A stretch of DNA of 19,880 nucleotides from Acanthaster planci (Eukaryota; Echinodermata; Asteroidea; Valvatida; Acanthasteridae). The translations under genes and the position numbers were made by a program. The DNA lies in contig NW_019091443.1 in the NCBI RefSeq assembly GCF_001949145.1, forward strand, positions 1,128,149-1,148,028, in the 5' to 3' direction. Each line of letters opens with the position of its first letter. Positions within the stretch are counted from its first letter, which is position 1. The notes under the pieces were generated by a model that saw nothing but the letters and a program-made list of their open reading frames with translations, was not told where the DNA came from and made no database searches. Of this stretch, positions 8,791 through 18,839 are shown one piece after another.

Positions 8791-8900
8791 GTGCTTAAAA
8801 AAATAATGGAGCTTCTTTACATGTCATGCATTGAATTTGATTTGAGTTCATTCAATGACAAAACTTGTCTTAACTTTCATTTTTTTTCTTTTTTTAACAG

Positions 8901-9946
8901 ATTGATGTTTACTTGGCCTCCTATGCAGCTTTCTACCTGAAATCTCGAAAGCGAGTTGGAGAACTTAACAGGGAAGACTTCATGGATGAGCAGATTCTGT
9001 GACAAACTAGAGCAGAAGGAACTAGATGGATTAATCGTAAATGGAGAGCTCTCAAAGCACTAGAGAGAGATTATGTTGCTACGGCAGCTCATTCTTTAGA
9101 GCTTGGAAGTGAGCAGAGAAGTGTCATAAAAAGTGAAGATGCTGCAAAGGCTTGGGGGATGTTGAAGAAAATGTCTTCATACAACTTGATCTTGCACATA
9201 GTTGTCACAAGTTTCTCTGACATTCCAAATAGAGAACATATCTGCAGCCGATGTGTTGGAAGTGTTGGGAACAACTGTAGAGGTTCTCCATAACATGCTT
9301 GAGGAAGACGGTGCCAAGCTTCAGGTAGTGAAGAGGCAGTGCTAATGAGGTCTTGTGTTGATTAATTTCTCAAAGGGGCATGATGAGTTCACTGCTTCTT
9401 GACTGGCATAAATTCAGCCCCCGATTACCTGCTTGGAGGAGAGGTTTGCCTCATTTAGAGTTAAAAGGATTTTCTCAGCAGTCTCATCTCTCAATCCCAA
9501 GACATGGCCACAGAATCTCAACAACCTAAGTGAAAAATTTGATGATGTCAACGTCCTCGTCAATCACTTTTTAGATGTCTCTACCAAGTGGCACATGGCT
9601 GTGAACCAGAAGCAGTATGGGTCTGCCTGAAGAAGGTCCTGAGATGTACTTCAAACCTAAAATGGCATGGCAGGAGTTGTGGGGTACTCTTTACCTCAAC
9701 CGGCAGAAAGATTCCCCCAACTTCTCCCTTTACCATCAAAGTAATCCAAGTGCTACACCTGGCTACAGCAACAGCGGAACAAGGATTCTCATTAATGAAC
9801 AAAATTAAGACTGATTGGCAGGTATGGTCGCCTACTGCAACTGTAGATGATCTTATGCATATCTCATTGGAGGGGTCATCTGACGAAGACTACTCCTGTA
9901 ATTCAGCTGTAACCAGGTGGTTCAAAGCTGGAAAACAGATCAGGTG
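8901..9946 (+). pseudogene. hAT transposase relic, exon 5 (insertion domain end and hATC domain)
   Basis: The block follows a strong acceptor (tttttttaacag, ending 8900). It encodes IDVYLASYAAFYLKSRKRVG, a TGA, GTRWINRKWRALKALERDYV, and LKKMSSYNLILHIV. After a frameshift comes SAADVLEVLGTTVEVLHNML, then after stops EERFASFRVKRIFSAVSSLN (9436-9495). Last, in another frame, is LATATAEQGFSLMNKIKTDW (near 9758-9817), the conserved core of the hATC dimerisation domain ('LPLSTAxxERGFSxMNRIKT'). The last frame closes at the TGA at 9945-9947. At least three frameshifts and several stops are present. Confidence 0.8.
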
Positions 9947-9949
9947 ACC

Positions 9950-11779
9950 TTCAATGAAACCATATGGTTCAAGGCTTGCAGACAGCAGAAATTGGGGGAC
10001 TTGTAGGCGTGGTCGTGATGATGAAGGAGCTGGTCAGCTGCAGGGAATGGATAAACAAGAAGATAAAACTGATTAGAGACGGAACATTCATAATGTCATG
10101 AAAAAAGGCTAAAAATTTTGCACAATATTTAGAATGAGGCCTAAACATCTAAAACCACTATAGGACATAATTCTTGGGGAGGAAAATACAGAACCAAATA
10201 GGATTACATTTCACCAATAGAGGGTATCACTATATGATCAAGTTAATTCACTTTAAAGCCAGTAAGCTTGGGTTTTGTAATGGAAGAACTTATCATTAAA
10301 TGATTTGGGGAGAAATTCAGCTTTGAAAGTCTGGCTGTACTTGCTATTCATGTTCGTTGCAAATACTGGAGACCTAAGCTGAAGATATGTTATTATTACA
10401 CATATGAAGTGGCTCCCATTACTGCATTTCCCTTACTTTTGTCTCGGCTTTTATTTCATAGTGCCTCTCAGAATAATATCAAAAGATATTCAAGATTGGC
10501 ATTGGCGAAAGCTTGAAATCAACATAATTTAAAAGTAAAAACAAAATTGTTCACACATGCAAGTCCACATTCATTTTTTCTTACAAATGGTGTTAACTTA
10601 TTCAAAACGTGGGGTTTGTAAGCAAGCAAATGCTTAATGTGAAAGATTATATAAGCCTGAGACGGAACCTTTGTATTAATATTTTGTATTAATATTAATA
10701 TTTCCTTGTTCCGCAACTGAACAAGGACATGTTTAAGGAGTGTACAGAATTTAGAAATGCTCTCACTGTTTTGGCCATAACTTTGAAATCAACATTTTTT
10801 GTTAATTTTTAGGGTAAAAGTGAAAAGGGATTTTTAAGAACGGCAACTTTGGCACAGATTGAAAATACAGTGGCTCCCTCTGGACTCTGACTTCTTAAAA
10901 AACATGTTAACCAAAATATACCTTTAAAGGTAAAAAAATTTGTACCTAACGTTGCCGGCACTGCCAGGTAGTTCCTTCTTTTGGACAGACAAATCAAATG
11001 TTAGAATGTCTGAGCTATTGGTTCTGCCTCAAATCATTTGGGGGCATGTTTTGATTTCTTAGAGCTGCATGTAGTGCACTGCACTCAACCTGTCCCAACT
11101 GTACTATATGCAAATTTCCCTTGGTGCCTTTCGCCCTTCGCTAAAAACTTGATCAAAAGTAGCAGGCCTTCTACCACAATGCATTGCAGCATCACTGCCA
11201 TGTTCATCCTTTTTTTGTTAGTGACTTACTTAATGGACGTGCCAGTTTTGGCATCTTCAGTTGTTTTTTTTTAGTTTTCTTAATTAATTTGATCAACCGT
11301 GATTATCTATGAATAAAGCTCTTTTATTTTGTGTATAATTGTTTGTGGTAAGAGTGTTATCTCAGTGTTCTTTTTTGTTGCTTTCTGTTTATTCTATCCA
11401 TCCATCCATTTATTTACCAACCTACCTACCCAGGGTATGCCCAAACAGTTTCAAACTGGTTTCCGCTCGAGCAATACAATAGTTAGAAACTCATGAAGAA
11501 AAAATTGACAAACATTAACATTTACAAATACAGACCACTACAACATCATACACATGTTCTCTCAGGTATGTGAATTTCTGTAGGTTAATCCACTATCAGT
11601 ACTATGAGACATTTTCATCCAGCTCCTGTGCATCAACATACATGTATTCATTCATATATATAGTCTCCATACCATACAGAAGTTCCAACAAAGGTGACAC
11701 AGGCCATTTTGGGCTTTACATATTCTAGTGGTTCTCATTTCTCTGCAATGGCACTGACAATGGGGTGAGAAGGCCAGGC
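9950..11779. other. Intronic stretch, no gene recognised
   Basis: AT-rich sequence with only short frames of no recognised family. A small degenerate run of atcc/ttta/acct units lies near 11396-11432. An AATAAA near 11310 has no associated coding sequence. Confidence 0.4.
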
Positions 11780-12200
11780 CGATACCCGTGTCTCACTGTC
11801 GCAAGCTCGCACTGGTATTTGTGTGCTAAGACCATGCCGATTCCCACTTCATACTGTAATTCACGAGAGCAATAAACTATGAGGTCGGGGTGCCAAGCCC
11901 AGGGAAATACCTGATCCTCATTGCTGTTCGTCAAGAACTGCCAAGGCATTCTCCACCAGTGAAGAACCAAAGTCCACCAGTGCCTGATCGACGTCCTCAC
12001 CAGCCATGGCTGAGTCCTTCAGGGATGGACTCCTTCCTTTCCAACCGACTCCAACTGTCGCTGGTTGCTAATATCTGAGGGTCTATCAAAAATCGAGCAA
12101 GAACACTGCTGAGTATTCCTCAACACTCAGTTTTGTCATGCCAACCATGGTTTGTTAACCTAACCAGACTACTGGTGGAGTCACCAATAATATTACCAGA
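11780..12200 (+). pseudogene. Second DIRS-like relic: RNase H end and linker
   Basis: On the + strand, short pieces in changing frames resemble the C-terminal part of DIRS RNase H. One is 'LTVASSHWYLCAKTMPIPTS' (about 11792-11851), in the place of the family's 'L-x-E-L-W-x-L-C...I-x-A-x-H-I-P-G' segment. Another is LISEGLSKIEQEHC (about 12069-12110), like the linker 'LIxxVLxKIxQE'. The - strand ORF at 11725-12000 covers the same bases and has no family resemblance. Confidence is moderate, because the motifs are short and spread over frames. Confidence 0.5.
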
Positions 12201-12900
12201 TTGACCAGGCATTTTACAACAACCAAAGTTGGATGTCCTGCACCGTGTGGCAACGGATCTACACCTGTCATGTTAGCCATTGTCCAAGGATCTTTTAGAG
12301 CAGCAGGCCTTTCTGTTGCTGCAGCAGACCACACGGGGACAGCGTTTTTCACCCATAAAGTCTATGACAGCAGAATACGGCAATTTCGGTTTTGGTGCAA
12401 TGACCATCATTTCAACTCTTAGTCTCCAAGTAGCAGCAGTTCGCAACTACTGCTCGGCCATCTCCGTCATACACAACAGCTTTGCTGGCTCCTCTGTCCC
12501 AGACAAAAATGTTCTAAAACACCTCCTCCATAGGATGTTTGTTGAGCACCCGCCTACCTGACTCGACTCCTGGGACCTAACACATGTCTTCCAGCTTCTC
12601 ACTGGTCCTCCGTTTTAACCACTCAGAAACAATTACAACTGTAGCATGATGCTGGTTTTCCTGCTAGCTGTAGCTACATCTTGCAGAGGCAGTTAACTTT
12701 GGGTGCTATTCATTGCTGATGGCCATATCAACAGAGAACACCACAAAGTCCGTCTCATTCTAGCCTTGGGTTTCCTCACAAAGAACTAGACCATGTAATT
12801 CCAACCACCAGACATCTTCATTCCCAGCATCCCATCACACTCGGAGACAGCTGGTGCTGGTGCCTTTGTCACAATCCCGACATCCTTGCTATTATTCATT
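12160..12900 (+). pseudogene. Second DIRS-like relic: tyrosine recombinase N-terminal half
   Basis: A linker LLVESPIILPD followed by a TGA and PGILQQPKLDVLHRV leads into the recombinase. FRAAGLSVAAADHTGTAFFT and YDSRIRQFRFWCNDHH match the N-terminal SAM-like DNA-binding part. In another frame follow RNYCSAISVIHNSF, LKHLLHRMFVEHPPT and a stop, then DSWDLTHVFQLLTG. The catalytic domain starts with VATSCRGS, in which the AGA codon at 12685-12687 is the box I Arg; the next Glu of the family (SEL) is a TAA. FLTKN near 12774 matches the 'FLxKT/NQ' segment. The box II H-x-x-R and the Tyr are not seen, so the 3' half is lost. The first DIRS element (871-4984) keeps only the opposite half. Confidence 0.75.
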
Positions 12901-13934
12901 GGTGTTCTCTTCTTGGGGATTTGGTGCTAATATTTGATATAATAATGTATAAATATACGGATTACTTTCTTACCTACTCATCTACGAAGTATTCTTTTCT
13001 GAAACAATAAAATAATCAGTCAGGGTAATTTTTGCAATACGGAGGTTGTCTCATTAGTTCAGGAATAGAAATGAGTGCGAGTTGTGCTGTGATACTAAGG
13101 TGCTCTCCTTGGTAGTGACTGGACAAAATATGATACACAAGGGCTCCAAATGTTATGTATAATTAATGCTGTCTGAATTTTGCTGGGGGTATTTTGGAAA
13201 GGACACATTATGATCTAAACTACCCCATTCTTGAGGAGCGAAGAGTAAAACACTGACCAAGGCAAACTATAACTTTTTTTCTGAATGGGAAGGGGGGGGC
13301 ATGTATTTCGAGAATTAGGCCAAAAGATGGAGGCCATGCCCCCATGCACCTTGTAGTTTTGCCGCTATTGTTAACCTTAAAAGGTGAAGTGTATGGTAAT
13401 GTGTAAGGTAAACCTCAGCCCTGAATTGAGAAATTCAGCCGACAATTTTGTGTCGAAACATAGGCTTTCATCAGAAAAGCCAGTGTATGAAAACCAATAA
13501 GTCATTGTCAAAAGGTGTGTTGGTCTTTATACGTGGAATGATCCTAATGTAGGATTTCAAAGTGACTAAAGATGCCCGCCAAAATTTGTGAAAAAAAAAA
13601 GCTTTTTCTTAAAATTGGGGAACCACACCCTCCCCCCCACTCCTAAAGAGAAACAAAATCTTCACAAAACATGGCCTTGGCCCATCATGTGAAAAAGCCA
13701 AAAACAATAATTATAGTAGCCCCTTGAGCTTTGACAAGGAGCAGGTGTGCTGCAGAGATAGTATGTTTCTAGAAATGAGGTGTATTAACTTTTCTTCAAA
13801 TAGACTAAAATAACCATTTAAAGATGAATTGAATGCATGGTGTAATTTTAGACATATTTTAATTGGTGCATTTTGAAGCCACAGGTGTAAACACACACAC
13901 TGCAAGGTTTTGTTTACATGTTCTTCATTTTCAG
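12901..13934. other. Intronic stretch up to the terminal exon, no gene recognised
   Basis: No supported feature was found apart from homopolymer runs. The long - strand ORF that starts at 14268 and ends at 13711 crosses into this stretch and is considered a shadow. Confidence 0.4.
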
Positions 13935-14116
13935 GAGCAATTGGAAGTACACTGCTTGGATTTGTCATCCCTGCCCTGCTACACATCATACTGAAGAGAC
14001 GGAACTTAGGAACCTCTGTAATAATGAAGGATATACTGTTGATTTTGTTTGGAATAGTTGGTGGAATTTCTGGTGTGTATGCCTCAATGTTATCTATCAT
14101 CCAACACTTTGGATAA
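13935..14116 (+). CDS. SLC36-like amino acid transporter, terminal exon
   Basis: The exon begins after cttcattttcag (acceptor ending 13934) and stops with TAA at 14114-14116. It completes a Gly codon with the phase-1 base of the previous exon and then reads AIGSTLLGFVIPALLHIIL, KRRNLGTSVIMKDILLILFG and IVGGISGVYASMLSIIQ. This is the SLC36 C-terminal pattern: a Gly/Ser-rich membrane helix with 'F-x-x-P-A/P-L', a basic loop, 'KD' at the start of the last helix ('FKDxLIxxLGFVGxVVGTY') and a short tail. The two exons give about 95 residues, including the last two or three membrane segments. No frame break is present, so this part is probably a functional gene. Confidence 0.82.
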
Positions 14117-14710
14117 AAACATTGTGATTGTTCAACTATTTTCATGGGATTTTCATACATTTTATGTAGTAGTGTTTTAGTGAAGGGTTCATGAAGACTA
14201 CTCACTGCAATGCCAATAACACAATAGGGAATGTGAAAATGGAATACAGTCCCTTTGTTGTGGTTCATTTTACTGAACCCTCAAATATGTTTTAATCTTG
14301 ACAAATGATGGCATTATAGGTGAAATACATTTGAGAAGTTCCAAATTACTGTCAGGCACCCTTTTGGTTCATCTAGACCTGAGGGAAACATAGACTTTGG
14401 ACAAGCACAGTTTACATGTCCTTGTAATGTTCGAACCTAACATACATGTTTGTACTCATGTATACGATGTGCACGCACACGGTAAAAGCATGTGCACATG
14501 CGGTATACAGCCAACGTATGAGAAATTGCATAACATATTGCATGGAATAGTGTGGGCTGATTTGGAAAAGTACCATTTGTCGTTTGCATCTCATGAAAGT
14601 ACCACTTTGTCTTTGTTTACTGGCGCTTTTTATTTCTCACAGATTGTAGGCGTGGTGTCTGACTTCAGCAAAACAAGTTGTATTTGGAATAAAACACTGT
14701 GACTGAAAAT
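14117..14710 (+). other. Probable 3' UTR of the SLC36-like gene
   Basis: The sequence runs from the stop codon to shortly after the poly(A) signal at 14688. It is AT-rich and contains no frame with a recognisable product. The true cleavage site is inferred. Confidence 0.55.
14688..14693 (+). terminator. Poly(A) signal AATAAA
   Basis: A canonical AATAAA lies 572 bp after the stop codon, and a CA-containing cleavage region follows within about 20 bp. Another AATAAA near 14952 is a possible alternative. Confidence 0.5.
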
Positions 14711-15016
14711 GCGCACTGCACAATTCGACTGAAATTTCCAACGCCGACCTGAAATATGCATTGAAATGCTGGCGGCACTCAACGATGTCTCCTCAGATGT
14801 ACGTCACAGATGTGTAAATTTTCTTTGTTAATGAGATCCCTCTCGAGGGGGCCCGTTTTGCTGAAGTTTTATTACTTTTTCTCCCATTTCTTAAAACAAT
14901 AATTTTACTTCCTGGATATTGTTTAAAACATACAATTTCCAATTATAACAAATAAAAACTACTTTGCACAGGCCATTTAATTAAAGTTTGATAGTAAATT
15001 CATTTATATTTATGAT
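14711..15016. other. Intergenic spacer, nothing recognised
   Basis: AT-rich sequence between the host gene end and the Gypsy 3' LTR. No coding frame is seen. Confidence 0.4.
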
Positions 15017-15276
15017 TGTTGTGGTCCGTTGAATTGGTTGAAAGTGTGTGGTTTTGATAAAATACATATTGTATGGGATGTTCGAACTCAATAGAAAGGA
15101 ATGAGCACAACTCAACAAACAGAATGAAAGGAATGCAGAGAATTAGTCTGCTAGGTGGAACTAAACTCAACAAAATTTAACCATTTATACTTCTTCTTTT
15201 ATACACTTGGACTGGCCGCCAACGCGGACCGATATTTGCAAAATAGTGACAAATTAACATAACAGTGGATATCACA
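15017..15276 (-). repeat. Candidate Gypsy 3' LTR
   Basis: On the - strand it starts TGTGATATCCACTG directly after a polypurine tract and ends GACCACAACA, so it has TG...CA ends. The size is about 260 bp. TATAAAAG (- strand, 15196-15203) lies about 73 bp inside and would be a core promoter. The limits are inferred from the polypurine tract and the TG/CA ends, because no second LTR is present for comparison. Confidence 0.6.
15196..15203 (-). promoter_or_regulatory. TATA box in the 3' LTR
   Basis: TATAAAAG on the - strand inside the candidate LTR, in the position expected for the U3 promoter. A second TATAAAT lies at 15183-15189. Transcription from here would run toward lower coordinates, antisense to the transporter gene's 3' end. 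Confidence 0.4.
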
Positions 15277-15286
15277 TCTTCCCTCC
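15277..15286 (-). promoter_or_regulatory. Polypurine tract of the Gypsy element
   Basis: GGAGGGAAGA on the - strand lies immediately before the LTR start. It is the usual plus-strand primer position for LTR retroelements. Confidence 0.6.
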
Positions 15287-15645
15287 ACGTATTAAAGATG
15301 ATTTGCATTATTTTGATCTTTCAGTCAGTCCATTGAAATATATAATTATGTTGGATATTCCACAAATTATTAATTTACTTCTAGTGACTATTTACAACAT
15401 AAAGTTACATAATGTTAAAGACTTACAGCTGGAGATTAAACCCAATTTGCTTTTTATCTGTGAATCAATAATGTAACTAACTTAAATTTCTTAATTTACA
15501 CAAAGTAAATAACATAATAACAAGTGACTGGTTTTGACAAAAACATGACTGTTTTTGTCAAAACCAGGTCATGTTCATCCAAGATTATCACAATAATGTT
15601 TACTTTCTGAAATTGTAGATTAAGAACTGCAGACTTTTCATTTCT
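15287..15645 (-). other. Gypsy non-coding region between integrase and 3' LTR
   Basis: AT-rich sequence without a frame. It contains the hairpin described separately. It corresponds to the 3' untranslated internal part of the retrotransposon. Confidence 0.5.
15528..15567. repeat. Perfect 18-bp inverted repeat with 4-base loop
   Basis: ctggttttgacaaaaaca (15528-15545), loop tgac, then the exact reverse complement (15550-15567). With one bulged base the pairing extends about three more pairs outward. It lies between the integrase stop and the 3' LTR of the Gypsy element. Transcribed in either direction it would make a strong hairpin. Confidence 0.85.
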
Positions 15646-17010
15646 TTAATACATCACATAATCTTGCATCCAATTTAGCTTTCGTTTTACTCTTTCAAGG
15701 CGTCTCAACTGATATTTTTCCCCTGCAGGTTTGGAGTTTGTACGCCTACTGGTAGTTTGTACAGGAGACTGTTCATTTTCTTCTGTATCAAAATACAGTG
15801 AGAAACCATTCGTTTTTGGTTGTGAGGCCTTGATAAGTTTGCTTACATTCCATGTCTGATTGTCACTTGTTTTGTAAGTGTGGGAGCTAATTCTCTTGAC
15901 TATCTGAATAGGATCTAAATATTTCCTATCTCCTTTCATAACAATTCTTACTGTTTTCTTTCTGACACTTTTCTTTCTGTCAGCATGTTTTTTGTTGCAT
16001 TTCGTTGGATTTGACTTCAACTCCAGATAGGTTAGGAACAGGCATTCTCAACCCTAAAATGTTCAACTTTGTTCGTTTGTGTCTACCGTGTAAGAGAACA
16101 CTAGGGGCAATTCCAGTTGTGGCATGTGGTGTTGCCCTGTGTGCAGTTCAATATTCATACACAATAGGTTTCCATGGTTTATGTCTGTTGATTGCATTCT
16201 GGATAGCATTCTTCAGAACTCTGTTAAACCGTTCAACAGCCCCATTCCTTTGTGGGTAATACAATGATCCATAGCCATGTCTAATACCTCTTTCTTTGAA
16301 AATATATTGAATTCGGTAGAGGTAAACTGTACACCATTGTCACTGATTATTTCATCTGGAAGTCCTTCTCGGCTGAAAACAGTTTTCAAAAAGGTAATCA
16401 CCGTTTTGGTCTTTACATTTGATGCAAAACATACTTCTGGGCACTTGCTATAATAATCTACAATTGTTATGGTGTACCTACAATCTTCAGGTCCTCTTTC
16501 AAAAGGTCCTACAATATCAATTCCAACTTAACACCATGCACTATCTGGAAAGGGAACTGGTTTTATTGGAGCGGCTGTTTGTTTCACACTCTTGTCATTA
16601 AATTGGCAAGTTACACAAGATTTAACAATGTTTTTAACTTGTTTATCCATGCATGGCCACCGATATAATTCTCGTAACCTTTGTTTTGTACACGTCATAC
16701 CTTGGTGGCACTCATGAGTGAGTTTCAGTAGTGAACCTCTCAACTCTTTAGAAACTACAATTTTATCATTTCTCATGATTACGTCATCACAAATAGTCAA
16801 GTCATCTTTGATAATGTAGTATGGCTTCAATATTGACATAATTTCAGGATCAAGATGACGCAACTTGTAAGGCCAACCAGTTTGAATGTAATTCTTCACA
16901 TTATTCAACACAGGATCCTCTTTCGTATGATTCTGTAGTTTTTCAATTGTGATACTCTTAAAAACAGTTTCTAGTGCAATTTGACAGATTATATGAATCA
17001 AATTCATGTA
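15646..17010 (-). pseudogene. Gypsy integrase relic
   Basis: The zinc-binding HHCC domain is seen in the frame 16528-17007: HECHQGMTCTKQRL, then WPCMDKQVKNIVKSCVTCQ. A TAA (16528-16530) interrupts after FPDSAW. The core continues with VGIDIVGPF (first Asp), ISDNGVQF (second Asp, about 16332-16355) and, after a frameshift near 16300, NGAVERFNRVLK (catalytic Glu, about 16213-16248). The C-terminal part (15646-16020) is basic and includes DPIQIVKRISSHTYKTS and NVSKLIK, like the terminal domain that binds DNA in this family. Integrase joins the cDNA to host DNA. All three catalytic residues are still encoded, but not in one frame. Confidence 0.87.
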
Positions 17011-17039
17011 CTTGGGCAGGAACAGGTAGTCTGGACGGA

Positions 17040-17640
17040 CAGTGCGTCTGCTACTTTGTTTTCTTCACCTCTTTGAATTTAAGGTCATAATTATACTTCA
17101 TGAGTCTTGCTGACCAACGAGCAATACGCATTGAATGGCGATCTGAACCTCTCTTTAAGAGAGTGATCAAAGCCTGATGGTCAGTACACAACATGAATTT
17201 CCTACCCCAAAGGTAAGTGTTGAATTTCTCACCTGCCCACACATAAGCCAATGCTTCTCTTTCACCAACAGAATAATTTCTCTCAGCGGCTGACAATGTA
17301 CGGCTGGCACATTCAACTGTAACTTCTTTACCATTTTTGTGAGTACTGCACCTAAGCCATATGCTAATGCATCAGTTGTTATAATGGCACTTGCATCTGG
17401 ATCAAACATGGACAGTGTGGGACTGCTCGCAGTTGTGCTTTTCAACGCTTCAAAGCTTTGTTGAGCTTCTTCATTCCAAACAAATTTTTGATCATTACGC
17501 AATAATGCTCTCAAAGGGTCTACCACACTGGCAAATTGAGGAATGTACTTTGAGAAATACCCTGCCAAGCCCAGGAATAACCTGAGACTTTTCTTGTCAT
17601 GCTTGGTATTTGTCATCAACCTGAATACCACTTGAACTCA
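17040..17640 (-). pseudogene. Gypsy RNase H relic
   Basis: The first part (17631 downwards) reads LRLFLGLAGYFSKYIPQFAS, the end of RT, then FVWNEEAQQSFEALKS and TTDALAYGLGAVLT with the first RNase H Asp. A frameshift near 17335 moves to the frame of 17051-17296, with SAAERNYSVGEREALAYVWA, FNTYLWGRKFMLCTDHQAL and RWSARLMKYNYDLKF. The Glu of REALA and the Asp of TDHQAL are present. RNase H removes the RNA strand during cDNA synthesis. A stop follows the last segment, before the integrase. Confidence 0.85.
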
Positions 17641-18290
17641 CAGTATGGCCTGGAAATCTTTAGGTAGATCTTGAGAACAAACATTTGTCCTTGTTTAATT
17701 TAACACCATACGTTTAAGTCTTTCAATAACTGCTTGCAAGTTTGCATCATGTTCGGCTTGATCTTTACCATAGAGGATTAAATCGTCTAAATAACTTTGT
17801 ACACCCTTCAGTCCACTTAATGTGGTGCTCATCATTTTTTGGAATGCTGAAGGTGCAGATGACAAGCCAAAACATACCCTTTTATACTGGAACAGGCCTT
17901 CATGTGTGATAAATGCAGTCAAACTTTCAGAATCTTTATGTAATAGAAGTTGGTGGTGTGCAGATTGCAAGTCTGACAGAATACCGATGCATTTCTTAAC
18001 TGGCTGAAGATGTCATCAATCTTAGGGAGTCGGTACTTATCAGGTATTATTGTCTCATTTACTTGTCTAAGGTCTACACAGAGTCGTAGTTCACCATTTT
18101 TCTTCTATGAGACTACAATCGGCGATACCCATTCAGCGGAGTCAATTTTCTCAATTATGCCTTGTTTCTCACGTCTTATTAACTCTCACGCTAAATGGTA
18201 ATCTACGTAATTTCTGACGTACGGGTTGCACTTTCTCATTTACTTTGATTTTGTGAACGAATCCTGCTACTGGTTTCAGTTCATGTTAAG
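17641..18290 (-). pseudogene. Gypsy reverse transcriptase relic
   Basis: Reading down from about 18290 the fragments are HELKPVAGFVHKIKVNEKVQ, LRRLPFSVR, REKQGIIEKIDSAEWVSPIV and, after an in-frame TAG, KKNGELRLCVDLRQVNE and PDKYRLPKIDDIF. A frameshift near 18000 leads into DLQSAHHQLLLHKDSESLTA (motif A), LFQYKRVCFGLSSAPSAFQK (motif B region) and SYLDDLILYGK. YLDD is encoded at 17782-17793. The fragment ends around 17695 with another frameshift before RNase H. These are the standard Ty3/Gypsy RT motifs in order, so the identification is firm. Confidence 0.9.
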
Positions 18291-18720
18291 TTGTATACAC
18301 ATTTTTGAATTTGTGTACATTCTCAAGTAAGTTTACACTGCTTTCTTTCTTGGGGTTGCATGTCAAAGTGGAACCTTCAATATTGATATGCAAGGCTTGC
18401 ACAAGATCCCTGTCTAAAATACCAGAATCTACAATATACAAGTTTGCAATGGCAGTAGTGTCTTTATATGTCACAATACATTCAAAATACCCAACAACTT
18501 GAATTTGTGCTGCGTGAAAGATAACAGTTCCTGTCAGGTGGAGGTTTCTTTAACGCCTCCGACAGAAAGTACTTGTTAAAAGGTGTTCTTTGAAAGGATA
18601 CTGACTCCAGATAGATCCTGTATCAACCATGATCACCAATGGTACGCCGTTGACGTTCACCTTGCTTGTAAAGAGTTCGCTTTAACTCCTGGTACGTCTG
18701 TAGCTAGGACGTAAACGTCA
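18286..18720 (-). pseudogene. Gypsy retropepsin protease relic
   Basis: The frame contains VNVNGVPLVIMVDTGS, with the active-site D-T-G (codons within 18613-18627), and further down YKDTTAIANLYIVDSGILDR and DLVQALHI. The latter matches the 'ILGRDLL' end of retropepsins, with Asp in place of the Gly. The enzyme would process the Gag-Pol polyprotein. A stop lies between the two parts, and the frame changes upstream near 18665. The linker between zinc knuckles and protease is polar and acidic (DDYIDSSPETSDNDVYVL). Confidence 0.8.
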
Positions 18721-18839
18721 TTATCACTAGTCTCTGGTGATGAATCTATGTAGTCGTCATTAACTTGAAAAACTCCAGTCTTCTTTCGGCGAAGATGGCT
18801 GGATTCAGCTTGCTTTCGCGTGTTACCTTCGGACTGCTC

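Larger units (their letters stand above)
6900..9946 (+). mobile_element. hAT transposon relic (ZNF862-like transposase), multi-exon
   Basis: Five exon-like blocks, in order, match parts of a hAT transposase of the type also found in the vertebrate host gene ZNF862. They are a Cys/His zinc-finger-like start, the 'VDG' region with the first catalytic Asp, the 'TDGAS' region, an 'HCxAHRLELA' region, a 'TRWxxxxxRALKALE' region and the C-terminal dimerisation (hATC) domain. GT-AG splice signals separate the blocks. Stops, frameshifts and loss of the second catalytic Asp show it is dead. Terminal inverted repeats and the 8-bp target duplication were not found, so the outer limits are uncertain. Confidence 0.8.
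5125..13934 (+). other. Large phase-1 intron of the SLC36-like gene, with transposon relics
   Basis: The intron is 8,810 bp, from gtaagc (5125) to ttcattttcag (ending 13934). It holds a hAT relic (6900-9946), a second DIRS-like relic (about 11780-12900) and a tetranucleotide repeat. Both relics are in the sense orientation. The phase match and the protein continuity across the junction support it as one real intron. Confidence 0.75.

Noticed and set aside
11725-12000. 91-codon - strand ORF
   Set aside because: No family resemblance; the + strand of the same bases shows fragments of DIRS RNase H.
13447-13480. ctgatga on the - strand, suggesting a hammerhead ribozyme
   Set aside because: The GAAA box and the three stems are not present in the right order on the same strand.
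13711-14268. 185-codon - strand ORF, the longest in the window
   Set aside because: It is antisense to the SLC36-like terminal exon, has no recognisable domain, and runs across a splice site and 3' UTR.
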